Origin: Klebsormidium nitens
Taxonomy: Eukaryota > Streptophyta > Klebsormidiophyceae > Klebsormidiales > Klebsormidiaceae
Assembly: GCA_000708835.1 (NCBI GenBank)
Contig: DF237277.1
Span: 37,949-101,948 of the forward strand
DNA: 64,000 bases
Direction: 5' to 3'
The first letter of the stretch is position 1, and every line of letters starts with the position of its first letter. The notes under the pieces were generated by a model. That model did no database searches, was not told where the DNA came from, and saw only the letters and a list, made by a program, of their open reading frames with translations. Position numbers and translations under genes: made by a program. Positions 1-13,134 of this stretch are shown one piece after another.

Positions 1-89
1 GCCATTGGGCGCGCATCGGCCATGCATGCTTGATTATTTGAGAATAGCTGTCCAAAGAAAATAGTCTGGGGCAGAGATCTTTAATGCAG

Positions 90-279
90 CCTGATGCATC
101 ACACTTCTTCAGTCCTGGGCAACATCAGATGCACTTTTGAGTGGCAGGTGTGGCACATATTGATATCCATTACGTTGACCGCACCCTGATGCATCACACT
201 TCTTCAGTCCTGGGCAACATCAGATGCACTTTTGAGTGGCAGGCGTGGCACATATTGATATCCATTACGTTGACCGCAC
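90..279. repeat. 95-bp tandem duplication just upstream of an LPXC exon
   Basis: Two head-to-tail copies of a 95-bp unit, 90-184 and 185-279, differ at one base (ggtg in copy 1, ggcg in copy 2). The second copy ends at the cacag that appears to be the 3' splice site of the first recognisable LPXC exon. The duplication therefore copies the probable polypyrimidine and branch-point region of an intron, or the 5' UTR if that exon is first. Near identity suggests a recent event. Confidence 0.95.
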
Positions 280-281
280 AG

Positions 282-2476
282 GTGAGCGGAGTCCAAACAA
301 CCTTGGCGGTGTCAATTACGCGACGCGGTGTCGGTCTCCACTCTGGTGTAGAGTCTATCGTTACCTTGTTACCAGCTCCAGCAGGAACTGGAAGGAGCTT
401 CATTGTTGAAGGCTCCAATCAGTCGTCACAGGAGGTAAGCCTGAACCTTCTTATGCTTGAAGAGTTCCCACCTGCTTGTTTCAGACTCGACTTCCAGCCC
501 TTTTTTCTAGAAGTACTGGTTGAGATTTCTGAAAACATGAAGGTCAAGCCAAATGAGATGTTACTTGGATCAAAGCTGGACTTATCTCAAGTTGGACTCA
601 TCTCATTACCATGAGAAAAAGTAAGGATTCTCGTTTGTGATTTGTAGTCCATCGCTTGCTTGTAAAAGCGGGTCAAGGTCTGTTCAGGAGAGTCCTTACA
701 AAAGGACTTGTCGCAGGCTCTGCCTCACGTCGGTACACGGAAACTTAATCATGAAGTTGCATTGTTGCATCTCAAAGAGCATCAGAGAAAACTTATCACT
801 GAACCAATTGCAGATACCTGCACACGTTGATTACGTCTCTGACACACGCTTGAGCACCGCAGTACGAGCAGGAGACTGCACGGTCCAGACAGTCGAACAC
901 CTTCTATCAGCGCTGCAAGGTCTTGGCGTGCACAATGTCAGAGTTCAAATGACCGGGGGTAATGAGGTGAGGCACGGTTCCTATGGTCATTGGTGGCCCG
1001 TAGAGCTGAGGAAATTTCAATATTTCATTGTCTCTAGTGCGCTTATACATACGATCCATGTCTTTTCCTGATCTGGCGCGAAAAGAGGAGAAGCAACTTG
1101 ACGAATGCATCTGCTCTAACATGGATGCCGGTGCTTACGGATGCTTCCATTAGGCCTCACGAATATGTCCAATTCGTCCCCTTCTGTATCCCAACCTTCG
1201 CTGCGTGTAAATCCAGGTCAACAAAGTCACCCTTTCTTGGCATGGACTGTCTGGAACGCGGTGCAGAAGTTGCGCTGGAAACCTTGTAGAAGCCGGGGCC
1301 CTGCAGCTTCTCACCGCGAGCTCTAAAGAGGCATCAGTTCATCAAGGAAGTCCAACAAATTGCCTTCAATCTGCTCTGTCGATAGATTCCCCTTCTGGAC
1401 GGTTCTGCTTCGGGCTGGGTGGCCGCCTGCAAAGAGGCGGGGATCGTGCCAGCTGTGGACGGGAACGGAAAGCACGTCGAACGGCGCTCCAGGACACTGA
1501 AAGAGGTGGTCACGGTCCGTGAGGGCGACGCCTGGGTGGCCGGCTTTCCATCTGCTAGGCCGATGCTCACCTACGGTATCCACTTTCCTCAGGTACGTTT
1601 CTCCAAGCCTTGTGCTTCACCTTGAACTCGAGTCGCTCGACATGATCGTTCGAAGCAGACCTTGCCGGGTCCAACACGCGAATGACCCAGAATAGAGTGA
1701 ACGCTTGCTGTCAAGACTTGCCTGATTTCTGTTCTTGGGTATGTAAAAACGTGGACGAACGCTCCGTTTGCTAGAAGGATGAGGAGCCAACCGGTTATTT
1801 TGAAGTGCAGACCTCAAATGACTGCTCTCTAAAGTTGACTTCTTAGAGGACTGTGCCGAAAAACTTACACACGAGCCTGATAGACGGGTGCGACAATTCG
1901 GGTGCTTTGTAACGAGCTTCCGACGGTGCTGGTTATCCTCCAAGAACAGCCGTGAAGGGTCTTATTTATACATTTGGTCCTCGCTTTGTCTTGGCTCCCG
2001 GGCAGTTGTGCTTCGACGCCTGGTTCGATAGTGCAACTTCTGGAGACGCAAATGCACGCTCCTTGCTTTCTTTTTCGCCACGCTTGCCTTTTGCCCTTCT
2101 TCAGGTCCCTGCCATCGGTGGACCTCACTGGTATACTTACACACCGGAAGAGGGACCAGGAACAAGCTTCGAGAACGACGTTGCCCCAGCCCGTACTTTT
2201 GGAGTGTTCGAGCAGTTTGAACAGCTGCGTGTCGCGGGGTTGATCAAGGGCGGCTCGCTCGAAAATGCGCTGGTGTGCAGCATCTCGAAGGGCTGGTTGA
2301 ATCCTCCGTTGAGGTTCCCAAACGAGCCATGTCGACACAAACTCCTCGATCTGATTGGGGACCTCGCTCTTGCAGAAGTAGACGGATCAGGTTTTCCTAA
2401 TGCTCATGTAGTTGCATACAAGGCCAGCCACACCCTCCATGTGAAGTTTGCCAAGGCCTTACTTCAAAAAATGTAA
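282..2476 (+). CDS. LPXC: UDP-3-O-acyl-N-acetylglucosamine deacetylase (LpxC), plant/algal type
   Basis: Zn-dependent deacetylase of the second, committed step of lipid A biosynthesis; plant forms act in mitochondria. Exons placed: 282-434 (QTTL and GVGLHSG of domain I), 814-966 (IPA..V and the TVEHLLSAL motif with its zinc-binding His), 1338 to about 1378 (FIKEVQQIA), about 1434-1592 (ending TYGIHFPQ) and 2105-2476 (SRTF-like PARTFG, GLIKGGSLENA, RFPNEPCRHKLLDLIGDL, then KASH and stop). Zinc ligands His (VEH), His (RHK) and Asp (LLD), and the catalytic His region (ASH), are all present. Splice phases agree for the first two and the last exons. I could not find the short exon that should carry the conserved VPxxDGSA segment between 966 and 1338, and the start codon and any targeting peptide lie in an upstream exon, probably before the window. 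Family assignment is very secure; the middle exon boundaries are approximate. Confidence 0.88.
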
Positions 2477-3571
2477 GAGATTATATATTAGCTTGACAAG
2501 AAGGCACAAATCTAGGTTGAGACGGGCATATGCGTCTGCAATTTTTGAAGTAGTAAGCTCATTTTAGAGAAGTAGAAGTGAGGTGCCATCGCAAGATATT
2601 GCTGCATGCCCGCTGCATGCTCTTTCAGGCGCTGCAGCGCTGCATGTGCTTTAGGAAACACAATTGCAAGCTCGAAGTAGCCGGGTTCAAGCTGTCGGCC
2701 CTGAATCGGGGCAGAGTTTACCTCAATCTTCGCATGTATATCCTCAACCTCCAGTATGTCAGTAGCTAACTTAAGGTCAGTAGGTGGCAGCTTGCCAATT
2801 GGCAAGCAGGCGCACGCAGCTGGGAATTAGGCAACTCAAGTCGAAGCCTTTCTCAGTAGTGCTGCCATAGCTGCTACAAATCTTAACAATGGCGGCTTCG
2901 AGGATGGAAATGCTGCAGTTGGCCGGAAATTTGCGCAGCTTAGCAGTTAGCGCGACTGACATCAGCGCTTCTTGCTGACGCTGACAGGATCAACTGTGCG
3001 AGCACCCGCCTCGCCACGGTGTCGTCCACGTGCTAGTTTAAAGGACGCTTGTTGGATGATCGAACCACGTGATTACGGAAGGCGTGATGCATGTAAATCC
3101 AGGCTAACCATATGCTATGTTGCATTGTTTCTCGTATATGGATCTGGATCTGCCCAAAAACCTCAGGTACGTCGTCCAGATGGGAAATTATCCACATCGG
3201 ACGGTTAGAACTTTGCACGTGGCTTTGCAATCCGCAATGACCTTTCCACGTATACTCCCGGAAGCTGTCGATCTGGAATTGCCAATTGATTGGCAGACCA
3301 GACTGCCCGAGGCACAGTAGGCCTACGTGGTGCCAGACGCCAGATTGGCACAAGGGTGGAACTGTGGAAGGGCGGTCGAAGATTCCAGTTCCCATCTTCT
3401 TGTATGTGCGTGGCGCCAATCCTATCTTGCTTTTAGCAGGAGCAATACTAATCTTAGAGAGCCAGAAGGCATTGTATCATGTGTGTAGCAATTTGAAGGT
3501 GGGGCCCTTCCAAGAGGAAGACCAAAAGATTCTGCGGAGGCTGCTTGAGCTGGTTTGCTTGAGACCAAGAG
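2477..3571. other. Intergenic: LPXC 3' region and SETD3-like 5' region
   Basis: About 1.1 kb between two genes on the same strand. No frame here shows a recognisable domain on either strand. It should hold the LPXC terminator and the promoter and 5' UTR of the downstream gene. A minus-strand open frame of 97 codons at 2512-2805 has no recognisable motif and I do not call it. Confidence 0.5.
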
Positions 3572-6500
3572 ATGAAGGCCAAGAGGAAGCCTTCCGGAGT
3601 TAAGTCGGGGAATGCTGCAAATGGGAAAACAGGCCTGCAGAATGGGAACGACACCTCTCCAGGAGGGCCTTCTTTGCTTGCCCTTGATAAAAGAAAAAAT
3701 GGTTCTGGAACTGAGGCTGGGGCTGGAGTTGACGGAAAGGTGGAGGAAGGTGAGTACGCAGCGTCCACATTCATTCCCGTTCTGGCCCATGGAATGTGCC
3801 CTGTCCTGGAGCCGCTTGCATTCATTTCAACTGAGCTCCTATGCCTCAAAATGCAGCAAATGCAGGTCAATCATGAATGGATTAAACACCGCGCAACAGT
3901 CAACGACTGCCCCAAAAACTACTCCAGTGAAACAATTGTGCTCCAGAAACATCGTCTTCGTAAAAGAATGCTTCATAACAATGCCAGGGGCGCTGCTTCT
4001 TCTTCTGGTGGCGACCTTCTGTTTACTCTTCCAGAAAGGCAGAAGGAATGTACTTCACAGGGTTTTGTGACAGTCGTTCTTCTTTGAAAGCTCCTGCCAG
4101 GACCTCCTGTGTTTGAGAGTGTCCTCGCAGTTTGAGCATGTCCGCTTGAAAAACTCTTTTGCATTGTGGTCTGCCTTGAAAATCTATTGCATTGCCTTCT
4201 GAGGAGTCTGACTTCGCCTCGTCATTGGGTCGAAATGACTTTGCATAGTCGCGAAGAACACATGTTGCGGAGGCTGCTGTCCAGTCAGATTACAAGGAAT
4301 GTAGACTGCTGATTGCCACAAACTGTCCGGCAGCAATTTTCACCACTGCTGAAGGTTTCGTATACTTACTGTCCGTTAAGTTTAATTTCATTCCCTGAAT
4401 ATTACGGCCCCATCATTCACAGAAAAGAATGTGGCAAACCGTATTTTTCATTGATTTCCTAAACCATCCACCAGGCCAGCTTACATAGGGTGACTGCCGC
4501 AGCAGTTCCAAAAAGTTAAGATGACAGTTTAGAAGTGATTGCCACCGGTGGTGCTCCTACTTAAAAAACAAGGTCAGTGTTGGACATGGTCAAGAATGAC
4601 CAACCGAGGCCTGCACTTCTAGGACACACCCAGCTACGCCAGCTAAGCTTTCTACACGTGACCAAGGGAATGTGTCCCTTTGAATATGGTGACATTGCTG
4701 ACAACATCGCTCTCAATTCCTGCAGCACCAACAACATTGGCTAGCCTGCTTAAGGAGCTCGAAACACAGTCAATGCGACCGCACGATGCATTTGGAAACC
4801 CATTAGATGGTACAACAGCCTTGGAAAGCGCCAGAAAGCTCCACGACATTGTTTCCAAGGTAAGGGTTTCTTTTGGCAGCCTGCCCAGCATGCCCTACCA
4901 ATCTATCGCAAACATCAAATTAGCTTGTGAGGCCCGAATTGCTCCCTCATAGTAGATTGAAACGTGCCTCCGGAGGATGCAGACTGATTAAGTTGAAAGT
5001 TGCTCCTTGCAGAACCAGACATCTCCTCCGTTTCATTGTTGATGCTTTGCACTATTCAAGAGTTGAGCGCTGATTCATTGCATTTCAGTTGCTGTGCGAC
5101 ATTCGTGCGTGCTTCCCTTACCCACTTTGAAACTTTTGTGATACAGATCAGCGAAATAGAGAAGCAAGTGGTGCACCCAAAGGAAAAGCAGCGGACACCA
5201 GAGAAGCGGCTGCAAATACTGAAGCAATGGCTCGAGGACAAGGGCGTTACGGTAGGGGAGATGTGACTCCCTTCTTTGTCGTAAACGCAGTTTGTGTGAT
5301 ACGACCATCTTCCAACTTTTCAAGGAGCATTGGGCTTATATCATGCATTTAAATAAAAGGCCGGAAATTCAGGTTATGAGAGCGACACATGACACAGTTC
5401 CGTTGTTTGTAGAAGTAGATAAGGAACACGGCAGTCTGCTGACAGGCTCCAAAACCTCAGGACTCAGTGTTCCTGTTTTCAAACCCAGCGTTCGACTTGT
5501 GAGATGACACTGCAACCAGATGTGCACTCCCTGGAGGGTTCATTCGCTGCCAAGGAACTCTCGCATCCGGGACAAAGAAGAACTGGACAGAAAAACCAGC
5601 AGTTCGAAGGGCCGTAATCAGACTCCTTAGCACCTTCATAATATGCCCTAACTCCTCCTCTAACCTCCAGCTATCCCCACCGTGCCGCTTGGGGCAGCAA
5701 TGGGGTGAAACTTATTATGTTCGTACACGTTGGCAAAGTAGATTAGAGACTTCTCCCCTGTCCCACTCAGTTGGACGGCGTCGAGTTCCGGAGTAATCTG
5801 CGGGAGGGCTGTGGGGTGGTCGCCACGAGAAACTTCCAGGAGGGCGAGCTCATCTTCACGGTTCCGGAGGGCATCATGATGTCACAGCTGACGGCGGCCG
5901 CTGCCAAGAAGGACTGCGCGGTGCTCATCCAGGCAAGCGGCCTGGTGCAAGAGCTGGGGTCGCTGCAGCTGGCACTGCACCTGCTATTTGAGAAGGTGAG
6001 ATGCTGAAACGTTCAATTTAAAAGGCCCTACAAGGTAGCGCTATTACAGGTTTTGAAGAACGGGGGGCAAGCAGGCTCGGCAAGTTGTTTGCAGGGCATC
6101 TGCTTAGTTCTGAAGAGCTAGCGTGCGCGGGGCCGCGGACCAAGCCAGAGTGGAAAACAGAAGAGTACTTCTAAGACTCAGAGTGTGGCTTCTGGAACTT
6201 CAGACGCCAGTGCAGAAAGGAAGGACCATGGGTGGACCGTCACCTGTATGAAGCAACTTCCTTGCTGGCGGCGATTGCAACCTTCCAGCATTGCTCTCCA
6301 ATCGCGGGTGCTCGATGATTATACTCTCGGTTTTAGGGCAGCGAGCTTATACTTCGAAGTTGTTTTGCAAGCCCCGGTGAATGTCCTGCACCTAGCTGGA
6401 CTCTTTTCCACAAAGAAAACAAATGCTTCGGTGGAATGAGATCTTGCAGGTTTTGAATTGACAAATTGGATACGGATGTAAGTTATCAGTGTTGACGTCC

Positions 6501-9500
6501 GAACTTCTTTCTGTGCTCGCTGCAGCACCGGCCGTCGAGTGACCCCTCTCCCTGGAAGGGCTACATTGAGTCATTGCCCGGACTGGACGATGGTTACTTC
6601 TTGCCACTAGGTTACAGGTAGGCGTCGCATGATGCATCACCTCCTAGCAGTGGCATCATTTTCACATTGATTGGATGTTACTTAGGGAACTGAAAGGCAG
6701 GTGATCAGGGCAGCAATCACCTAATCCTGTAAAACCAGGGCCGGCATTCAAAACCGGCTCAAGGATGATGACAGGAGCTCTGTTTGATTCTTTGTTAACG
6801 CACTAACCCGATCTTGTCAAGGAACTTAAAGCCGAGGAACTCGTCTAAGAGAGGCGCTTGCCTTTGCCTGGGAATCTAGGTTTGGTGCCCTGTCAAGCCA
6901 TTGATCTGCAGGACTTTCTGTTCGAAGTACTGCTTGTCGAAGTCAAACGTTGTCGGGAAGGGACTCTCTGTTGTCTGTAAGATGCGAACGGGTCTCCTTC
7001 TCCGCGAAAATCCAATTCTCAAATATTGTGGCCTTCGCATGCAGCATTGAGACCCTGGAAAAGCTGGACGGAACACAGGTGAGGAGCGCTGTTTCCGCTG
7101 TCCACTCCGTTCTGCAAGTGGTGCACCCCTTGGCACTTGGGATCGTCCGAGTCGTACTAAGCCCAAGTCTGGTTGATAGACTTACCAAGTAGCAGACTAA
7201 CCGAAAGACATTTTAAGCGATCTCGGCTTACGTACTTGGTCACCGGACTTGCTGGGATTGTGCACTGGCTCTGTCCCGCTTTCCTGCTGGCTTCTAGCAC
7301 GTGTTGAAAAGTAACTCAAAGCGTAGAACCATCGATTCAAAGTCTGAGAAGGTCAGAGCGGTTCGAAGCTTGAGGCATCCTTGGGATTGCTCGTAAACTT
7401 TGGAAAGTGACGGCTCATCACAGCTTCGAATGAAGATCTCTTTGTAGGTTTTGAGCAATAATATCGCTATAATCTGCAGGCCCTGTACGACATCTACCGC
7501 AATCTCCGCAACTTCGTACGGCAGTATGTCCAGTGTCGGAGCCTTCTTGCGAGCTTCGGACATTACTCGCCAGCCATCGCACGTGCCAACCAGTGGTTCT
7601 GCTACTCTGAGTGGCTCTGGGCGGTCTCGGTAAGCATCCCCCTCCTTCTGTCGGCTGACGGACTTAGCTTACCCGGGCCATTCATCCGAAGTTGTTGACG
7701 GTTTCCATGACTCTCTTGTTCTCCCTTCTCAAAGATTGTCTCTTCTGACACTGAGGAACAAGATGCCTGCTAACTGAATGCGAAAATCAGTTCGGATAAA
7801 CGGGGTCGGCCTTGGTACAACGCTATTTAGCTACTGTCTTCTGCTGCTGATTCCATTGTCTGGGTGCCTGAGCTCACATGGTGCCACGTGTCTCCAGATC
7901 GTGTTGGTGCGGCAAAACAACCTGCCGCACGCGGTTCAGGGGGCCAGCAAAATGTCCCACATCGTCGCGCTCATTCCTGCCATGGACTCCGTCAACCACG
8001 AGGTGAGATTCCTACTTACCCATCATTCCTACTTCTTTTTCTTCGTACGGGTCGTGTATCTTGTGTGCTTCTCTTATCTTGCCAATACTAAGATCCAATT
8101 CGGGATTGAGTCGTGGAAGCGGACCCAGCGACAGGAGCTGTGCTACTGTATTCTCAGTCTGTCTCTCTTCCGCGAATACAAGGAAAATCATATCCCTGAG
8201 TCGCACTTTCTAGATTGACTTGCCAGCCGACTTCGGGATTGGAACGAATTCGAAGACTCAGTGGGAGAGGAGCACCCTAAGCCAATCTTGTCCGCGTAAT
8301 GGCATCTCAGCCCGCCGCAGAAGGAGTTTGTGACATAACATAACATCTCTCGCATCTGAAATACTTTCAAGAACAGAAGCGAAAGCGTTTCTTGAGGTTC
8401 GTTCATTTACAGCTCTTTCATTCCGTATGCCGTGCTTGTAATGAATCGTTGTTATCAGCATTCCGCACCTCAAGTTTGTTTATCTTGGCAGTATAATCGT
8501 ATTCGGGGCGTTGCCCAGTTTCGCTCTCTGCCACAGAAACAAAGGTATCGCTAGACCGGTTGCAGACTCTGCCGTTGCGACTGTTGCAACGAGAAGAGCA
8601 AAAGTCGTGACCCAGTATTAACTCCAAGCACGCAGAGAACACCGTAGATCTAGATTGACTGCAATGAGCGTAAGGTCAGCTGAAGCTGGGCGATGGTTGT
8701 TTGCAGCCGGGCCCGATCACCGCCAACTTCGACTTCGGGCAGAAGCGGATGGAGCTGACGGCCAAGCGGGACTTCAAAGCGGGCGAGCAGGTAAGTAGAT
8801 TGTGTAGACTTTGGCTCCTCACTTGTAACTTGAAGTCTGCCTCTTCGTTCAATTGTTGCATTCACTTATCTCGTCTGATGAAACGCCTGGCTTAGTAAAG
8901 GTGGGCTGACGGTTCATCGTCGGTATACCTGTGGTGTCACCATCTTTCACTAGTCTCTTTTCAACCCACACTATCAAGGATGCATCGTAATATCGTTCTA
9001 TCCGTTGGTGTAACATTCTATACTGTCCATATACCTCTTGCCTCAGCCTCTTTCACAGATTTCCTTCTCACTTCAAGTGCAGTATTGCCCGGCCAACAGT
9101 TCTCCGGTCGCCCTGATCAACAGCCTTGTCTTACGTTGCACCCCGCACGTTGATGCAGATCTACTTCTCGTATGGGTTTCGCCCTGCCAGCCAACTCTTT
9201 TTGTACAACGGGTTCGTGCCAGCGGAGCTGTCCCCTGGGGACCGGATAAAGTAGGATTCCTTGCTCCGGCCTTGGGCCATCTCCTTGTGCAGTTGATGTT
9301 TCGACAGAATGGCTACCAGCTTGTTGCACTGTCTGTGCACGCGATGCATCGTTTGGTGCCTGCTTTTCTGTGTGGCATTGACGCCAGCGCTCGGGAGCAA
9401 CCCTGGAAGCGACGGCTTCCGTTCTTTTTGTTGGGCAAGCTCGCCAGCAAGCTTCGTGGCGCGCAATTGCGGTCCATCTCTCTTGCTTCAGTCCACACTT

Positions 9501-12177
9501 TCTTGCTAGTCGCTACGAATGTCCCGGGAAGAAGTATTTGCTCAGCAAAATCCGATTCGACATGTTCTTAATGAATCCAGTTTTCCGCTCTTGCCGCAGG
9601 GTTCCTGTAAGTCTGCCAAAGTCCGACCCACTCTACAAGAAAAAGGTGAGACAATCCATGGACGGTTCGCTTCTCGTGAGCAACTGGACGCTTGTCGGAG
9701 CCCATCACCCCTCGGTTGACTCTTCGTGTACTGGCTAGGTTTGATCCTCCTGTAGGCTGTCGTTCCCTTCTTAACTCCTCGGCTGATCCTCCGTCAACCC
9801 CTTCCTAAACCGCTTTCTTTAATCCTTCGGCTAACTCCGATCATCAACCCCTCCGTTTCCATATACCCCTGCGTAAACCCCCGCTAACCCTCGGTGCCAG
9901 GCGGCCCTGCTGAAGCTGCTGGAGGTGCCGACGGACGGCCTGTTGGATCTGATGGCGGATGGCCGCCCCGGCCGCGCGCTGACCATCTGGGTTAGGGTAA
10001 CAGCATTCACGGAAGAAGCGGACGTGGTGGAACACCTGCGGCTCATCATCGAGCAGAACACGCAGGCGCTGCGCGCACAGCAGGAGGTGCGGGTCCTTGT
10101 ATCTTATATGCGTTCGCTCGTGCACATGTGTATGCGCTCAAAAGAATGCGTCAGCGGGATTGCCTCGGCATAGTCTGTAAACATTGGCATTTTGTGATAT
10201 TCAACGGAGCCCACCGACGAGGCCAGACTCATCCTTCACTTCATCAGATTATCTCCCCCTCTCTTGAAAGGAGATGAAGTCTGAGCCGGCCTCGTTTGCC
10301 AGGCCATGATTTTTACGTGAAAAGGTCACGTATCCCTGCCACCTCTCTTCTGTATCTTCCGATTTTGATTTTCAGAAACGGTCGGCCGTCTGAGAAGCGC
10401 TCCGCTCAACCGACTCAGTGAAGCAAGTCGTTCGCTTCCGCTTGAGGATAGGTAGCGAATCCGACGTCGAATTTCGTGGTTCTCATATTTACGAGCGGTT
10501 GCAGGCGGCGCTGGAACGGAAGGGAAGCGGAAACGGAATTCCGACGACCAACGACGGAACCAGCGAAGGTGCCAAGGGTGGGGCTGACAGTGCACAAGAA
10601 GGAGGCGTACAGGAGAACGAGGTTCGAGGGAATGGAAAGACGAAACCGGAACAGGAGAACGGAACACAGGCTGGGGGAGAGGCGGAGAACGGAGCGACAG
10701 AGGACCTAGCAGACAGCGAAACTGGTGAGACAAGTTTTCGACGTCGGTTAAGAGATTTGACGGCTTTCAAGAAGTGCTTGCGTGACATAAGTTGTAAGAG
10801 TAGCGAGAGCGACGGAGGTGTCTGGTCATCGGACCCATACCGCAAAAAATTGTATTTCCGTCTGCCGTATAGCGCCTGTCCCCGATTTTGGAGCTAATGC
10901 ACTGCGCTGTGCTTGTAGAAAGACGCGTCACCAGAGTGCTCGAATCAGGCCCGACAGCAGTATTTTAGTGTTTTGTCACCTCCTCGGTAGCCTCGTGCTT
11001 TGCCTTGGGCGTAAAGAATGGCCCAAGAGCCTCAGCAGACGCTAGCTCTCGACTTTCCACAGTTCATCTACACGCGATCAGAGAGTTGGCAAAGTACGCG
11101 TAGAACGGCTCAAAGCTGCAAAGCTTTGCTTCTTCTTGAGGCACTTCTTGCAATAGGAACAATCGATCTCCGATTTGTAAAACTTTCTCAACACTTTCTT
11201 GAACGAACCGTCTAATTGTCAAGCAGTCTAATACAAAGTTTACGTCACCTCTGACTTGCTACTTTTGTGCAGCGGAGGACGTGGATCCGTCTCAGAGCGC
11301 GGAGCTCCAGCCGCGGGAGGCGGCCATTTTGGTGTCCCTCATCGAGCAGACCCTGGAGCGGTACCCCGACGTGCAAGCGATCGAGGCGGCGGCGCAAGGA
11401 GACACCCCGTCCGAGGGCGGCGAAAAAGCCGGGCCCGCTTCCGAGGGGCCTGCAGCATCGCTCGTGGGGGGTGTGCAAGGGCTGGGCTTAGGGCTGAAGG
11501 ACCCCCTCGGGAAAGGCAAGAAGCAAGGTGGGAAAGGCGACCGGAGCTGCCGTCAGGACCTGGCAACTACTGTTTTGCTTTGGGAGCTGTGCTGCTATCA
11601 GGGTATTTTTTTGCAAAAGGCCTTGTTTTTGCTCTCCTTTGGAAAGGGGGAGAGCCTTATACTAAGGAGAGGGTCGTTTGGGTTGCCGATGAGGCGCTGT
11701 GGCGCTAATGTTCAGTGTGCTTGTGAGAGGGAGATGCCGCCAGCATATGCGTCACCACTGCTTTTAAATAAAGTATTTAGATTGAAATGTTGTATGGAAG
11801 TCTCGATGGATTTTTGCACTGGCTGTGCTGGTTTGCTGTGCTCCTTTCCTACAGCGCAAGTGGAAGAGAATACCACATTGACGAAAGGTTGCACGAATAC
11901 GCTTCTATTTGTACGTTTCTGTGCCTTGGGTTTCAGCTCGCCGTTTAAGCCCGGCATTCGCTTTGCAGAATTAGACATCCGTAGCGTCATTCGAAAGAGG
12001 GAGCTGACGACGTCCGCAGCGATGGTGAAGCTGGAACGTCTCATGCTCAGTCGGGGCGCTGAGAGGCTGCGATCAGTAACCCACGACACTGCGGGTACGG
12101 ATATCAAGTCGCAGGGCCAGAAGAGAATAGGAACAGAAAATGGGCATGGAGGCAGTAAAGAGAAACAAAGAACGTAA
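3572..12177 (+). CDS. SETD3: SETD3-like SET-domain protein methyltransferase (15 exons)
   Basis: SAM-dependent protein methyltransferase of the SETD3/Rubisco-LSMT class; animal SETD3 methylates a histidine of actin, and the substrate here is unknown. Exons: 3572-3749, 4726-4859, 5147-5251, 5771-5995, 6526-6617, 7045-7078, 7480-7629, 7898-8002, 8707-8790, 9159-9250, 9600-9645, 9901-10086, about 10419-10724, 11273-11527, 11969-12177; roughly 730 residues. The SET core begins with GCGVVATRNFQEGE (exon 4). It continues with WAVSIVLVRQN, the substrate/SAM motif ALIPAMDSVNH (exons 7-8), ELTAKRDFKAGEQ and IYFSYGFRPASQLFLYNGF (exons 9-10). The C-terminal Rubisco-LSMT-type substrate-binding domain includes REAAILVSLIEQTLERYP (exon 14). 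All phases agree except at the start of exon 13, whose acceptor is uncertain. Exon 13 adds about 95 residues rich in Gly, Glu and Asn that have no counterpart I recall in SETD3. The N-terminus (MKAKRKPSG) is basic and not transit-peptide-like. Confidence 0.85.
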
Positions 12178-13134
12178 GGGAGAACGTCAGACCTGTACGC
12201 CCCCGTCTGAGGGCAACCCGGCCTGTTGAGTGTTTGTGCAACGATTAATCAGGTACAATTTTATGGGCGAGCCCAGACTTTAGAGAGAAACGAAGGACGT
12301 CAACATTTCGTTGCGGTACAGTTTCGGAGGAGGTCATTACTTAATGAGTAGGAAAGTCAATTTCAAGTAGAGTTGATCCGCGTTTTCCAGAGGCACAGTC
12401 TGACTTTCTCGGACGACGGGCTTAACACTGTGCCGTTGGCCAACTATTGTACGCCACGTATCAACTATACTGATGGCGGCCCTCAAAGACACTGTACTAG
12501 GACGCTAAATTGTCCGTTGATATATCGGCCATGCACGTACACTTTGAAGCGCGCCAGCTCCAAATAGCTTCACGTTTCGTCACAATGATCCTTAAAACTG
12601 TCTGGAATCCAAGCCTGAGTCAATTAAGAACTGTCCTCATTAAAGAATCATCATGCATAGTATATGGCGATTGTACCTGTGTGTGCCTGGCGAGACCATT
12701 CAATGCATATTCATCCGGTTAGTGAGTGCCACCATTGACGTTGGTGAAACTGGTTGGATCCTGGCTTTGCACCGTCACGAGATGCATATGCATGATTGAA
12801 AACTTCCAAGTCCAACCTGTGATTAAATGCTGCATCATGACCGCCAGAGGAATTGCTCTGATCGAGCTACCAGCCAATGATCTAAAACAGGACTCTTGAC
12901 AGAGACGCCCCTGCATGGCCGGCGCCTAAACGGGCATGTCATATCATGCAACGCCGGTGCTGATCGACCTTGAAAGCTGTTCTATCATGCAAGCAGCTAT
13001 TCCTATAAAAGTTAGATGCCTGGCCGGTAGCTGAATCGATGCCAGACGTTGCTTTGCCATGCAGAATCCCGTGACCCTTATCACAAGCGATCACTCTCGA
13101 GGCTTTGCACTCAAGCTCCTCATGATTTCGGCAA
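12178..13134. other. Intergenic, between two convergent genes
   Basis: About 960 bp between the stop codon of the SETD3-like gene and the stop codon of the minus-strand PHD gene. It is AT-richer than the coding sequence. I see no coding, RNA or repeat signal; it should contain both 3' UTRs and polyadenylation sites. Confidence 0.5.

Noticed and set aside
985-1010. VPMVIGGP as the missing LPXC VPxxDGSA exon
   Set aside because: The key Asp and Ser are absent, and it lies only a few bases after the donor site, too close for an intron.
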